From: an uncultured Alphaproteobacteria bacterium
Lineage (GTDB): Bacteria > Pseudomonadota > Alphaproteobacteria > Rhodobacterales > Rhodobacteraceae
Direction of reading: 5' to 3'
DNA length: 40,240 nucleotides
NCBI GenBank assembly: GCA_902560505.1
Contig: CACELY010000009.1
Location: 1-40,240 of the forward strand
Shown here: piece by piece, positions 11,801 to 21,075 of the stretch
Layout of the letters: every line of letters begins with the position of its first letter
Numbering within the stretch: position 1 is the first letter of the stretch
Made by a program: the position numbers and the translations under genes
Notes under the pieces: model-generated
Told to the model about the DNA's origin: nothing
Database searches by the model: none
What the model saw: the letters and a program-made list of their open reading frames with translations, nothing else

Positions 11801-12295
11801 GTCGCCGAATGTTCTTTTAAAGTGAATCAAAAGATTTTCTGCCTCGCTAATTTTATTATCTTTCAAAAGATTGTTTATTGGGCTTTCATCACCACCCGAC
11901 AGGCAAATCAATCCATCAGAAAAGTTATCGATTTCTCGGATACTCATACCTTCAAACCGATAGGTTTGATTTAGAAAGAACTTACTCGAGAGCTCCATCA
12001 AATTACGATATCCTAACTCATTCTTCGCTAAAAAAAGCATGCTAATCCGCTCTGTTGGTCTCAATTTTTTTAAACCGGCTTCCTTAAAGCTCATAGGTAA
12101 TTGGCACCCTATTATAGGTTGTATCCCATTATCTGATAGCACCTCCGAAAACTCTAGAGCACCAAATAAATTTGCTCTATCAGCAATTCCAACGGCCGGC
12201 ATTTTAAATTTGCGGCATTGGTCTGCCAAAGCCTTTGCAAAAATAGCTCCCTCCAATAGAGAGTAAATTGTTTTAGTTTTAAGATGAACAAACAT
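8864..12295 (-). CDS. dnaE: DNA polymerase III alpha subunit
   Basis: 1143 aa; PHP domain start FVHLKTKTIYSLLEGA, GPGRGSGAGSLVAFAL, MPDFDIDFCMDRR, FNKSHAAAYA. Confidence 0.97.
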   Translation of the reverse strand: MFVHLKTKTIYSLLEGAIFAKALADQCRKFKMPAVGIADRANLFGALEFSEVLSDNGIQPIIGCQLPMSFKEAGLKKLRPTERISMLFLAKNELGYRNLMELSSKFFLNQTYRFEGMSIREIDNFSDGLICLSGGDESPINNLLKDNKISEAENLLIHFKRTFGDRFYLEMNRHPLGENYSKKVNIEGNILDLADKQNLPLVATNDAYFLEKELHQPHDALLCIAEGSFVDQQRERRSLSMDHFFKSENDMRDLFNDIPEAIENTIEIAMRCSFRPRSTDAMLPRFSPNADADLAQEAKKGLQIRFKELSGVGEQKVYLDRLSYELDVIKDMGFSGYFLIVADIVKWAKAKGIPVGPGRGSGAGSLVAFALTITDLDPIKYSLLFERFLNPSRISMPDFDIDFCMDRRNEIIDYVKQKYGKENVAQIITFGALWSKAAIRDIGRVLQLPYSRVDRIAKLIPVQGTKPISLNEAMEKEEALIEEAKNDEQVSRMLNISRELEGVLRNASTHAAGIVIGDRRLVELVPLYQDPRSDMPATQFTKDWVEKAGLVKFDFLGLKTLTIISEAVSLVNSTSSSHLDITKIPLNDMQTFKLYSEAKTMSVFQVESKGMRDALIDLKPNSLEDIIALVALYRPGPMENIPAFCEAKNDPKKRQFLHPSIDKILDETHGIIVYQEQVMEIAQKMAGYSLGDADLLRKAMGKKIKEVMDAEKPKFLEGANKNGIEKKTAEGIWDLLAKFANYGFNKSHAAAYAVLSYQTAFLKTHHTAEFITAAMNNDINNMEKFSNYFDDINACGFTMCPPCVNISEVKFSVSEDKIIFGLGAIKNVGFESMSKIVENRKRNGKFVDIFDFARRVHLKKVGKRPLEMLISSGAFAVFDLENIAMLEKLEELILYSAACHDEEGSSQVNLFSNSIETIKKPEFKSINSPSLSMKSKEIYDVTGIYFVSPYNHEPYFYESLGIKEFSTLSNSTGEFQSIMTAGFITDLALKTTNNGQQYFLVSLIDHRVKTYEVFIFPDRLTALTAELVAGTFVLLVLEKIKDQNGHGRINVKSVRDLEKFIATRKHKQYHFVISTKCQVSKISSLLENAVMKETSNQGNVLITVKDEKSQEKTDISLPYFYDISSEVIENIKAVEGVFEIQAV

Positions 12296-12337
12296 TCTAA
12301 CTATATTTTCTTTGCTTTTTTTTATAGAGGACTTTCA

Positions 12338-12367
12338 ACTATACGATTTTGTCAGTACACTTATCAA
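12338..12367 (-). promoter_or_regulatory. Candidate sigma70-type promoter for dnaE
   Basis: On minus strand TTGATA (12362-12367), 18-nt spacer, TATAGT (12338-12343), upstream of the dnaE start at 12295. Confidence 0.4.
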
Positions 12368-12394
12368 CATTAACTTTCGAAGGATTTATAAAAA

Positions 12395-12793
12395 TTGATT
12401 TTTACGAATATCGTTCCCCGTGTTTCCGAGACAGATGGTGTAGGCCATATTAACAATGTATTCGTCCCCATTTGGTTTGAGGCAGGCAGAAGAGAAATCT
12501 TTCGTATCTTTTCACCAAACCTCGATTTTGTTAACTGGAAGCTTGCATTGGTTAAAGTAACGGTTGAGTATGTAGATCAGCTGTACTTAGCGGATAATGT
12601 TGAAGTAAGAACGGGAATTCAAAAAATCGGAAATTCTTCATTCACTATAAGAGAGGAAATATTTCAAACCAACAGGCTTTGTGCAAAGGGCGAGGCAATT
12701 TATGTCAATTACAACTTTCAAGAAAATAAATCCGAAGCTATTTCTAATGAAATCAGGAAAAAACTCCAAAGAATTAAGTTTGTAGATAAGTGA
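12395..12793 (+). CDS. Hotdog-fold acyl-CoA thioesterase (4-hydroxybenzoyl-CoA thioesterase-like)
   Basis: 132 aa, TTG start; ETDGVGHINNVFVPIWFEAGRREIF motif. Confidence 0.8.
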   Translation: MIFTNIVPRVSETDGVGHINNVFVPIWFEAGRREIFRIFSPNLDFVNWKLALVKVTVEYVDQLYLADNVEVRTGIQKIGNSSFTIREEIFQTNRLCAKGEAIYVNYNFQENKSEAISNEIRKKLQRIKFVDK

Positions 12794-12794
12794 T

Positions 12795-12989
12795 ATGAAA
12801 ACGATAGTTATAAAATCACAAATTACGTTGGAGATTGATGAAGATTATGATGAAGAAGCTCTGTTAAAAGCAAACGATTGGCACCAGAGATTAGGCAGCT
12901 TTCTCGCTTTAGTTGATAAAACACTCGCTACTGGCGTTCAATTTAAAGATTTGAGAATTAACATTGTGGAAATAGAAAAAGAATCATAA
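12795..12989 (+). CDS. Small hypothetical protein (64 aa)
   Basis: Starts 2 nt after the thioesterase gene; acidic 64 aa product. Confidence 0.6.
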   Translation: MKTIVIKSQITLEIDEDYDEEALLKANDWHQRLGSFLALVDKTLATGVQFKDLRINIVEIEKES

Positions 12990-13052
12990 ACTTTAGAAAA
13001 GTGATAAATGTAATTTTGCTATCACTCACGATGATATTTTTAGGAGGTTATA

Positions 13053-13340
13053 ATGATTAAAAAAATGTTAAAGTTAGGGACAGTTGTCGTGATGGGTTTT
13101 CTTTTTTCATCTTGCTCGAGTAGCAATGGATCAAATGGCCTTATGAGAATGTTTTCTGGAAACCCCGAAAGGACAATTACAGTAGCTATAAAAGATGGCA
13201 CAGCAAAACAGCTGAAAAACTCTTGGGATAAGAAAGCTTTAAGTGCATGTGGCTCGACATACACAGTAGTAAATTTGGAGTCAACTGTCAGCACTGCGGG
13301 GGGACATAACTCTCTTTCTGGAACTGTTTCCTGTAACTGA
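13053..13340 (+). CDS. Putative small lipoprotein (95 aa)
   Basis: Strong SD (taggaggttataATG); signal peptide with lipobox-like FLFSSC. Confidence 0.7.
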   Translation: MIKKMLKLGTVVVMGFLFSSCSSSNGSNGLMRMFSGNPERTITVAIKDGTAKQLKNSWDKKALSACGSTYTVVNLESTVSTAGGHNSLSGTVSCN

Positions 13341-13348
13341 TAAACTTA

Positions 13349-14488
13349 ATGACTGATATAAGAGAATACAAATTTGATACAAAACAAATCTTAAGTACTC
13401 TGCGTGAATGGGTCGAGGTTGAGAGCCCTACCTTTGATAAAGACGCAGTGAATAGAATGATGGATTTGTGCTCCAATTTCCTTGCCGAGATGGGAGGAAG
13501 ACTTGAAAGAGTGCCTGGCAAAAAAAATCTTGGTGATTGCTTAAGAGCAACTTTTAATGAGACGCCAGAAAATTCAAATTCCCCTGGCATTCTTGTTATG
13601 GGCCATATGGATACGGTTCATCCAATTGGAACGTTGAGAAAATTACCCTTTAGAATTGATGGTGACAAATGCTTTGGCCCAGGAATCTTTGATATGAAAA
13701 GTGGAAACCTCATAGCGATCGAAGCAGTGAAAATGCTTATGAAAGAGGGAGATTTGCCTGACTTGAAAATTACAATCTTAATTACATCAGATGAAGAAAT
13801 AGGGTCACCCAGCACAAGAAGTCTTATTGAGTCCGAGTCTTTAAGATCAAAGTATGTTTTAGTCCCTGAACCTGGTCTTCCTGATGGGGGATATGTTTCG
13901 GGTAGATACGCGATTGCCCGATTTAATTTAAAGACCGAAGGCGTACCTTTTCATGCAGGAATAAATCCAAAGGCAGGCAAGTCCGCTGTAAAGGAGATGG
14001 CTAAAAAGATTATAGAGATCGAAGATTTGTCAAATGACGATAGAACGTTTTCGGCAGGCGTTGTAAAGGGAGGACAATGGGTAAATTGTGTTAGCTCAGA
14101 ATGTATCGCAGAAGTAATATCTATGGCGAAAGAACAAAAAAACCTTGATGAAGGCTCTTCTACCATACTTGGCCTAACCAGTAATTTAGAAGGTATAAAA
14201 TTCACCGTTGAACAAGGCGTGGTAAGACCAGTATGGGAGCCAAATGATGGAACATTAAATCTTTTAGAGGTTACAAAAAGCATTTGCAAAGGCCTAGGTC
14301 TTCCATTTTCACATGGTAGTATGGGAGGTGGGTCCGATGGAAACTTCAGCGGTGCTTTAGGGGTACCTACAATAGATGGATTAGGCACACTCGGTGATGG
14401 TTATCACACCCTTAACGAACATTTATATATCGACAGTATTGCTAAAAGAGCTAACGTTATCGCAAATATAATCAAGCAGCTTAAATAG
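13349..14488 (+). CDS. M20 family metallopeptidase (glutamate carboxypeptidase-like)
   Basis: 379 aa; VMGHMDTVHPIGT, GPGIFDMKSGN, ITSDEEIGSPSTR, GGGSDGNF. Confidence 0.9.
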   Translation: MTDIREYKFDTKQILSTLREWVEVESPTFDKDAVNRMMDLCSNFLAEMGGRLERVPGKKNLGDCLRATFNETPENSNSPGILVMGHMDTVHPIGTLRKLPFRIDGDKCFGPGIFDMKSGNLIAIEAVKMLMKEGDLPDLKITILITSDEEIGSPSTRSLIESESLRSKYVLVPEPGLPDGGYVSGRYAIARFNLKTEGVPFHAGINPKAGKSAVKEMAKKIIEIEDLSNDDRTFSAGVVKGGQWVNCVSSECIAEVISMAKEQKNLDEGSSTILGLTSNLEGIKFTVEQGVVRPVWEPNDGTLNLLEVTKSICKGLGLPFSHGSMGGGSDGNFSGALGVPTIDGLGTLGDGYHTLNEHLYIDSIAKRANVIANIIKQLK

Positions 14489-14662
14489 TTAAGGCTTACT
14501 GAGAAAAATTAAAACTGCTGTTTGGGTACCTATTAATAATATTGCAACAGCTATCAAAACTTTCATAGAGAAATCAAAATACCGGTTATCTATGAAAAAC
14601 TTAAAAAATAGATATAAAAATACGAATAAGATTAATTCAAAAAATATTAGCCTTAGGAACAT
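14489..14662 (-). CDS. Small membrane protein (57 aa), not in ORF track
   Basis: MFLRLIFFELILFVFLYLFFKFFIDNRYFDFSMKVLIAVAILLIGTQTAVLIFLSKP*; SD AAGGAG 8 nt before the ATG, overlapping the end of the upstream DMT gene. Confidence 0.7.
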   Translation of the reverse strand: MFLRLIFFELILFVFLYLFFKFFIDNRYFDFSMKVLIAVAILLIGTQTAVLIFLSKP

Positions 14663-14676
14663 GTAAAATTCTCTCC

Positions 14677-15588
14677 TTAATTAATAGTTGGAAAACCTAA
14701 CAAAGCCAATATTGATATTGTAATTAAGCTCATCCCGATTAATTCAAACCCTGTTATTCTTTCTTTATAAAAAACAAACGATATTAAAACAGAAAAGACT
14801 ATTTCTAGTTGTCCAACAGCTCGGACAAGAGTTGCATCAACAAGAGAAAAAGCATAAAACCAACAAAAAGTTGCCGCGCACGCAAAAAAACCAACTGGCA
14901 ACCCCCTTTTCCATATTAACATGAGCTTTAGGGCGTTTTGCGTTCCCTCAGTGACAAGAATATATATCCCGAATATAGCTGATTGAAAAGCCAAAGCCAA
15001 AAACGACAAAATCAATACTTTTTTATAGATTAAGTCTGAAGTTACACTATCAAGCGCTATTTTGTATAAAACAGAACTTAGGCCCAAAAAAATGCCACAC
15101 AACACTCCTAAAGTTACCTGCTTAAGAAATAACTTATTATACCCTACGTTCCCAATAAGTTTTTGCTTAGACATAAATAACATCCCAATAAAGCCTATAA
15201 TGATTGCTAACAAAACTTGTGAGGTGAGAATGAAACCTATAATAATAATTTCTAACAGAGTGGTTTGTATTACTTCAGTTTTGGAAAATGCAACACCTAT
15301 AGCAAACGATCGTAGAGTAAATAATTTTATGAGAACAATTGTAAATAAAATTTGGCAAATGCTTGCAGCAATTAAAAAAAACCATACGATCGGGGAAAAA
15401 TTTTTAAGTATAACTAATTCTTGAGTATCTAAAAAAAATACAGTTAGCAGAGCAACAAAGGGTAGAGCAAAGATAAATCGAGAATAAGCTGATGCGAGCA
15501 CTCCTACATTTTCAATTAAATTCTTTTGAAACACGCTTCGAAGTGTCTGGGATAAACTCGCAATTGCTGCAACCAGAACCCAGCTCAC
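14677..15588 (-). CDS. EamA/DMT superfamily transporter
   Basis: 303 aa, about ten hydrophobic segments; ATLVRAVGQLEIVFSVLISFVFYKERITGFELIGMSLI near the C terminus. Confidence 0.85.
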   Translation of the reverse strand: MSWVLVAAIASLSQTLRSVFQKNLIENVGVLASAYSRFIFALPFVALLTVFFLDTQELVILKNFSPIVWFFLIAASICQILFTIVLIKLFTLRSFAIGVAFSKTEVIQTTLLEIIIIGFILTSQVLLAIIIGFIGMLFMSKQKLIGNVGYNKLFLKQVTLGVLCGIFLGLSSVLYKIALDSVTSDLIYKKVLILSFLALAFQSAIFGIYILVTEGTQNALKLMLIWKRGLPVGFFACAATFCWFYAFSLVDATLVRAVGQLEIVFSVLISFVFYKERITGFELIGMSLITISILALLGFPTIN

Positions 15589-15631
15589 GTCGATTTAACT
15601 TGCAAATCTAGTGTGTGAAATAGCACCAATC

Positions 15632-16246
15632 TTACTTTGAAAAAAATATTGTAACATCAGCTATTTTTATTCCCCATTTCGAAATCTCAGCTCTATTTAT
15701 AACTACTTTCTTATCAGCTTTAACAAACCTATCATCGAAAGATACCCTGATATCTGTTTCACCGATACTGATCGTAGTATCATAAACCATTCGCATGGTG
15801 TTACCACTTTGTTTGCCCTTTGCAACTCCAATTGTATCTTTTGATTTACCCTCATAGGTACCAGTCTCTGTTTTTGTTATAATCCACTCTCTGTACTCTG
15901 TTTCTCCATCATTGTAAGTAAAGTATTCTTTGAGTAGAAGTTGTTTGTTTTCTATATTTCCATTTAGCCTTACTTTGAATGTCCTCTGCAAATTTCCAAA
16001 TCTATCAACAATTACTCCCCAGGCTGTTGTCTCACCCCTAAAGTATTCAAGCAGATCAAAAGAAAAATTCTTTGAAACAACATTTTCCATACTTGAATTG
16101 GAGCATCCCGTTACAATGGAAAAAAGTAGAAAAAATATGACTAGGGTTCTCTGCAGGAATTTCATTCTTAGCGTTCCATAAAGATGTTCCATAAAATTTT
16201 TTCCATATTTCGCAACTTCTTTTTTATAAGTTTCGAGATCTAACAA
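15632..16246 (-). CDS. DUF3833-like lipoprotein
   Basis: Lipobox-like SIVTGC; FDLLEYFRGETTAWGVIVDRFGNLQRTFKV typical of DUF3833; true start may be the internal MKFLQRT. Confidence 0.8.
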   Translation of the reverse strand: MLDLETYKKEVAKYGKNFMEHLYGTLRMKFLQRTLVIFFLLFSIVTGCSNSSMENVVSKNFSFDLLEYFRGETTAWGVIVDRFGNLQRTFKVRLNGNIENKQLLLKEYFTYNDGETEYREWIITKTETGTYEGKSKDTIGVAKGKQSGNTMRMVYDTTISIGETDIRVSFDDRFVKADKKVVINRAEISKWGIKIADVTIFFSK

Positions 16247-16296
16247 GTCTACATTTTGTTAAGATCACAATCTAACTATATTACAAAGTGAACCAT

Positions 16297-16395
16297 TTAA
16301 AGTCCTGAAATTACAACAATTATAAAGAAAACTAAAAAAATTAAATTTGTGATAATAAGTGGTTTAATGTTTGGATTTTTGTGAGGCTTCTTCAT
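16297..16395 (-). CDS. Small membrane protein (32 aa), not in ORF track
   Basis: MKKPHKNPNIKPLIITNLIFLVFFIIVVISGL*; GGAG 6 nt upstream of the ATG at 16395. Confidence 0.5.
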   Translation of the reverse strand: MKKPHKNPNIKPLIITNLIFLVFFIIVVISGL

Positions 16396-16649
16396 AAAGG
16401 ACTCCATTTCTAATAGATTTTTATAAACCCATCATTGCTCCTAATTCATACAAAATTTCTGCTTAGTTAAAAACAAAAAAATCTACAATTTAGATGACTT
16501 TTTTAAAAATATTAAGTATCCCTTGGCATTTTTTGCCAAAAATCTTTTAAACTTTCATTAACATAATTAGTTTGATTAAAGTACCATACAGAAATAAACT
16601 GGACCCAGAAGCACCTCAAAAGCATTCATCCTAATATAAGTGGTAAAAA

Positions 16650-18125
16650 ATGATAAGATATGACCTATACATAAATGGCAATTGGCAAAAACCTTCCTCA
16701 GGTAATTATTTTGAATCTGACAACCCATATAGCGGAGAGGTGTGGGCAGAGATTGCTAAAGGTAATGAAGAAGACGTAAATCTTGCAGTTATAGCAGCGA
16801 AGAATGCTTTTGAAGAACAATGGGAACCCATGAAACCTACTGAAAGAGGTAAAATTTTAGTTCGGTTAGCTGAACTGATCGAAAGAGACGCGGTGAGACT
16901 CGGGGAAATAGAAGTTAAAGATAATGGTAAGCTTTTTGCTGAAATGGGTGCACAAACAAAATATCTAGCTGAATGGTATAGATATTTTGGAGGACTAGCG
17001 GATAAAGTTGAGGGGGCCGTTATTCCTATCGATAAACCCGGTATGCTAAACTACACGAAATACGAACCTTTTGGAGTCGTAGGACTTATTACTCCATGGA
17101 ACTCACCTCTACTTTTGCTGGCCTGGAAGTTAGCTCCAGCACTTGCAGCTGGGAATACAGCAGTTATTAAACCAAGCGAATTCACATCCGCTTCAACTCT
17201 TGAGTTTATGAATCTTGTCAAGGAGGCTGGGTTTCCTAGTGGAGTTATTAATTGTGTCACTGGCTTTGGGCTAGAGGTAGGCCAACCCCTAGTGGATCAT
17301 AAAGATGTGAGCAAGATTGCTTTTACTGGTTCAGACATTTCAGGACAAAAAATATATGAGAGTGCTGCAAAAAAAATAATGCCAGTAACACTAGAATTGG
17401 GAGGGAAATCTCCAAACATTGTTTTTAATGACGCTGATATGGATGCTGCCGTTATGGGTGTGATTTCAGGGATCTTCGCTGCTACCGGCCAAACATGTAT
17501 AGCCGGCTCTAGGCTACTACTTCATGAAGATATACATGATGAGTTCGTTACAAAGTTAGTTTCAGTTGCCAAAGAAGCATCTATCGGTGATCCTATGATG
17601 GAAACCACTAATGTCGGACCAGTGACCACCGAACCTCAGTTTAAAAAGATTATTGACTACATAGATATAGCAAAGAAAGAGGGCGCTACATGTGTATTAG
17701 GGGGCAAGAAATATAATGGGCCAGGCTCTAAAGGGAACCGGTTTGTGGAACCAACAATTTTTACAAATGTAAATAATAATATGAGAATAGCTCAAGAAGA
17801 AGTATTCGGCCCAGTACTATCAATTATTCGCTTTAAAGATGAGAAAGAAGCGATCAAGATAGGCAATGATATACTTTTTGGTCTTGCCGCAGGCGTTTGG
17901 ACCAGTGATATCGGGAGAGCTCTTAGAATGGCTGATAAGCTTAAAGCTGGCACCGTTTGGGTGAATACTTATAGAGCAGTAAGTTACATGTCTCCCTTTG
18001 GTGGCTACAAAAGATCGGGCCAGGGTCGCGAAAGTGGGCAAGAATGCATCAAGGAGTTTTTGGAAACAAAATCAGTGTGGATCAGTCATGAAACCTCAAC
18101 AGCAAATCCCTTTATTATAAAATGA
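16650..18125 (+). CDS. Aldehyde dehydrogenase family protein
   Basis: 491 aa; ITPWNSPLLLLAWKLAPALAAGNTAVIKPSE, LELGGKSPNIVF, GQTCIAGSRLL, EVFGPVLSI. Confidence 0.95.
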   Translation: MIRYDLYINGNWQKPSSGNYFESDNPYSGEVWAEIAKGNEEDVNLAVIAAKNAFEEQWEPMKPTERGKILVRLAELIERDAVRLGEIEVKDNGKLFAEMGAQTKYLAEWYRYFGGLADKVEGAVIPIDKPGMLNYTKYEPFGVVGLITPWNSPLLLLAWKLAPALAAGNTAVIKPSEFTSASTLEFMNLVKEAGFPSGVINCVTGFGLEVGQPLVDHKDVSKIAFTGSDISGQKIYESAAKKIMPVTLELGGKSPNIVFNDADMDAAVMGVISGIFAATGQTCIAGSRLLLHEDIHDEFVTKLVSVAKEASIGDPMMETTNVGPVTTEPQFKKIIDYIDIAKKEGATCVLGGKKYNGPGSKGNRFVEPTIFTNVNNNMRIAQEEVFGPVLSIIRFKDEKEAIKIGNDILFGLAAGVWTSDIGRALRMADKLKAGTVWVNTYRAVSYMSPFGGYKRSGQGRESGQECIKEFLETKSVWISHETSTANPFIIK

Positions 18126-18169
18126 ATAATTTTTCTAGAGCTGCTAATTTCAAAAAATAATAAAACAAG

Positions 18170-18574
18170 CTATATTTTCTGGTGAACCTCTATAATGTTT
18201 CCATCAGGATCATAGAAAAAAATTTGATGCCATCCTGAAACCCCGATATTTCCCCAGTCTGTAAATTCAATACCGTTTTCTTTGAGATGGTTTTTAAAAG
18301 CATCGATGTCATCTGTCCGATACGCAATATGACCCTTTTCAACTGGATTTATAGAATGGCCTGTTTTGAAATTTACGGACAAGTCTTTTTGTGCCAAATG
18401 CATTTGAACCTTACCATCACCCACAAATGATACATCACCTGAGTACCCTTTTTTCTTTTCTAAAGTAGGCAAGTCATCACTTTGGGTATCTAGAAATAGT
18501 ATTTCCTTATAAAAAGTTTCAAGTTTCTTAACATCTTGAGTTGACAAATTTATGTGGTGCAATTTCAGTTTCAT
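18170..18574 (-). CDS. VOC/glyoxalase family protein
   Basis: 134 aa; KLHHINLSTQDVKKLETFYKEIL... HQIFFYDPDGNIIEVHQ. Confidence 0.9.
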   Translation of the reverse strand: MKLKLHHINLSTQDVKKLETFYKEILFLDTQSDDLPTLEKKKGYSGDVSFVGDGKVQMHLAQKDLSVNFKTGHSINPVEKGHIAYRTDDIDAFKNHLKENGIEFTDWGNIGVSGWHQIFFYDPDGNIIEVHQKI

Positions 18575-18646
18575 TAATTTTTAGCCAGGTTCATTAAAAT
18601 AATTTTCTGTAGGCAAACATTTATCCATAGATATCTTTAATAGTCA

Positions 18647-19450
18647 CTAAAAATGATATGAAATACCAGCACCAATTTCGTGCGTTTGGTTTTTTGGCTC
18701 AATGCAATAAATAAGATCAGAGCATAAAACTGCATCCGAATCTTCAATATTCCAAGACCTAAAAAAACCATAGGTGGACCATTTGCTATTTAATTTCGAA
18801 CGTAATGTAAAGTCAAATCCCCAACCAAGACGTTGTGTATTTTGAGGATTAACGGAATAAGTGCTAGGCAAAATTTCATTAAGAAAGCTTATTTGTTTCC
18901 CCTCAAGAAAATAGTTGTACTGAGACTTCAAAGAGAATTTATCGCTTATATACCAAATAGCCCCTATTGGAACGTAATAGTACTCGGAGAGCCTATCATA
19001 ACCAAGATGGTTGGTTGATGAAGTTTTATATCCGCTATCATCAAGTAGATTACGGTATCCTAGCCCCACGTAGGGTAATAGATCATTGGCTCCTACTTTT
19101 GAACCAGTGCTAAGGTAATATTCTAGTCTACCCTTATAATAGTTTTTTTTCATTGTACCAGTCCCTGCTGAGGAATAGTCAATATTTCCGAAACTATACT
19201 CGAGCGTATATAAAAAACTTAAATTAGTACTCTTTGTATTTGAAGTTGCTTTAGCGTCTCCCCAGTTCCTAAGTCCTACACTGTATAAAAAGGGAGCAGA
19301 TTTATCCTCCATGAAGAAGTTATCATTTAGATCAACTTCACGGTAAGTGTATGAGGTAATATCTAATGTTAGTTCAGCAGATTGTGTTATTGTCGAATAA
19401 ACTGATAGTGAGATGCTTAGGATAATAAGATTTCTAAGAACCGCATACAT
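18647..19450 (-). CDS. Putative outer-membrane beta-barrel protein
   Basis: Signal peptide from internal MYAVLRNLIILSISLSVYS; alternating aromatic strands; C-terminal Phe (GAGISYHF). Listed ORF begins at 19483. Confidence 0.7.
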   Translation of the reverse strand: MYAVLRNLIILSISLSVYSTITQSAELTLDITSYTYREVDLNDNFFMEDKSAPFLYSVGLRNWGDAKATSNTKSTNLSFLYTLEYSFGNIDYSSAGTGTMKKNYYKGRLEYYLSTGSKVGANDLLPYVGLGYRNLLDDSGYKTSSTNHLGYDRLSEYYYVPIGAIWYISDKFSLKSQYNYFLEGKQISFLNEILPSTYSVNPQNTQRLGWGFDFTLRSKLNSKWSTYGFFRSWNIEDSDAVLCSDLIYCIEPKNQTHEIGAGISYHF

Positions 19451-19554
19451 TACGCTTGTTATATCAAACCCGATTTTCGGCATATTTTAGGTTGTAATGG
19501 AATAAATTCTGAATTTCAATATTATTAAATTACGTAAATACTGAGGAGCAAAGT

Positions 19555-19881
19555 ATGATCAAGTCCAAAATTATGAGTTATATAACCCAAGATTTCCAAT
19601 CGAAGAGCGATCTAATAGTAGGAGGAGAAGAATGGCAAAAGGTTGTACTAGACATGCAATCAAAATTCGCTAAAGCGGGAGCTATAAGACAAACAGTTAG
19701 TCAAGTTTTCAATAAAGATGGCATTCAAAGATTAGGCAATCTATGGGAATATACTGATGAAAAGGCTTTTGTAGACTGCCAACTACTCTTCAGGGAAGCA
19801 GAACAAAAGTTCAATAAAACCGAAATACCACAGAAACTATTTTCAAATAGAGGTGTTATTTTACATGATGTTTATTTCTGA
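19555..19881 (+). CDS. Hypothetical protein (108 aa), possibly dimeric alpha/beta barrel
   Basis: SD gaggagcaaagtATG; coding-like composition; no motif recognised with certainty. Confidence 0.6.
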   Translation: MIKSKIMSYITQDFQSKSDLIVGGEEWQKVVLDMQSKFAKAGAIRQTVSQVFNKDGIQRLGNLWEYTDEKAFVDCQLLFREAEQKFNKTEIPQKLFSNRGVILHDVYF

Positions 19882-19942
19882 TACGTTTTCGCGAATAAAG
19901 TTCAAAAAGCAAAATACTGGTATTTAACGGCTAAATGAACTT

Positions 19943-20242
19943 TTAAATTGAATGAGCTTTTATCTCTACCTCTATAAAAACTAACTTTTCTTTACCGTTG
20001 TTGATTACATTATGCGCTACACCTGCCTTTCTGTAGTAAGGCTCCCCTTTTATAAGTGTAGTGGTTGTTTCAACCTCCTTATCATCAATCAGCAATAATT
20101 GCCCGTCAGTTTGCGCTATGACCACGTAGTCCCATTGGTGTATATGAAATCCTGTTTCTTCATTTCTATTAAATGAATATTCTGTTACTCTTATTCTTTC
20201 ATTATCTATTTGAATATTTGCACTAGCTTTCTTTCTTTGCAT
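19943..20242 (-). CDS. Cupin domain protein
   Basis: 99 aa; GFHIHQWDYVVIAQTDGQLLLID...YYRKAGVAHNVINNG. Confidence 0.8.
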   Translation of the reverse strand: MQRKKASANIQIDNERIRVTEYSFNRNEETGFHIHQWDYVVIAQTDGQLLLIDDKEVETTTTLIKGEPYYRKAGVAHNVINNGKEKLVFIEVEIKAHSI

Positions 20243-20252
20243 TTTGCGTTTT

Positions 20253-20993
20253 TTAACCTCTCCCTATAAAGGGCATATTACTAGCCATTATTGTCATATT
20301 AAGAATATTGGTATCCAAGGGGAGACCCACTAAATGTAATACAGCATCAGCTATATGTTCAGGATCAAATGTAGGCTCTTTTTTAATTGAACCATCGGCC
20401 TGAATTATTCCTTTCTTTATTCCCTCTGTCATTGGTGTATCGGCATTCCCGATATCAATTTGGCTACAAACAATTTTAAATGGTCTTCCGTCAAGAGCTA
20501 AACTTTTTGTCATTCCAGTAACTGCATGTTTAGTTGCGGTGTATGCTATTGATCCAGGTCTTGGTGTAATAGAGGAGACACTTCCATTATTAATTATCCG
20601 GCCTCCCATGGGAGACTGGTTTTTCATAAGTGAAAATGCATGTTTACTGAAAAGAAACATCCCGTTAATATTGACTTCAATAACCTCTTTCCATTCGCTG
20701 AAATTTATTTCGTCTATAGTTTTTGAGGAAAGAAACGTACCAGCATTATTGAAAAGTAGGTCTATACGGGAAAAATTTTTCTCTATCATTTCAAAGCATT
20801 TTTTTACATCCACCTCGTTACTGACATTCATAGGAAATACTAGTGCTTGATCATTACAAACTCTCTTTGTTTCTTCTAGCTTATCTTTACGTCGTCCTAT
20901 CAAAATAACACTAAAACCAGCATCTGAAAGCTTAACAGCTGTGGCTTTCCCCACCCCTGTCCCAGCTCCTGTAACGATTGCAACCTTATTCAT
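20253..20993 (-). CDS. Short-chain dehydrogenase/reductase
   Basis: TGAGTGVG cofactor motif, NNAG, YTATKHAVTG (YxxxK). Confidence 0.95.
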   Translation of the reverse strand: MNKVAIVTGAGTGVGKATAVKLSDAGFSVILIGRRKDKLEETKRVCNDQALVFPMNVSNEVDVKKCFEMIEKNFSRIDLLFNNAGTFLSSKTIDEINFSEWKEVIEVNINGMFLFSKHAFSLMKNQSPMGGRIINNGSVSSITPRPGSIAYTATKHAVTGMTKSLALDGRPFKIVCSQIDIGNADTPMTEGIKKGIIQADGSIKKEPTFDPEHIADAVLHLVGLPLDTNILNMTIMASNMPFIGRG

Positions 20994-21075
20994 TGAAATA
21001 AAAGCCTGTTTTAAAAAAGATTAAAATTTTGAACACGTTTACTACCTAAATAAATTTAATCAATACGACTAATAA

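Noticed and set aside
16523-16539. Hairpin TTGGCA-TTTTT-TGCCAA as a terminator
   Set aside because: Only 6 bp and no following T-tract on either strand.
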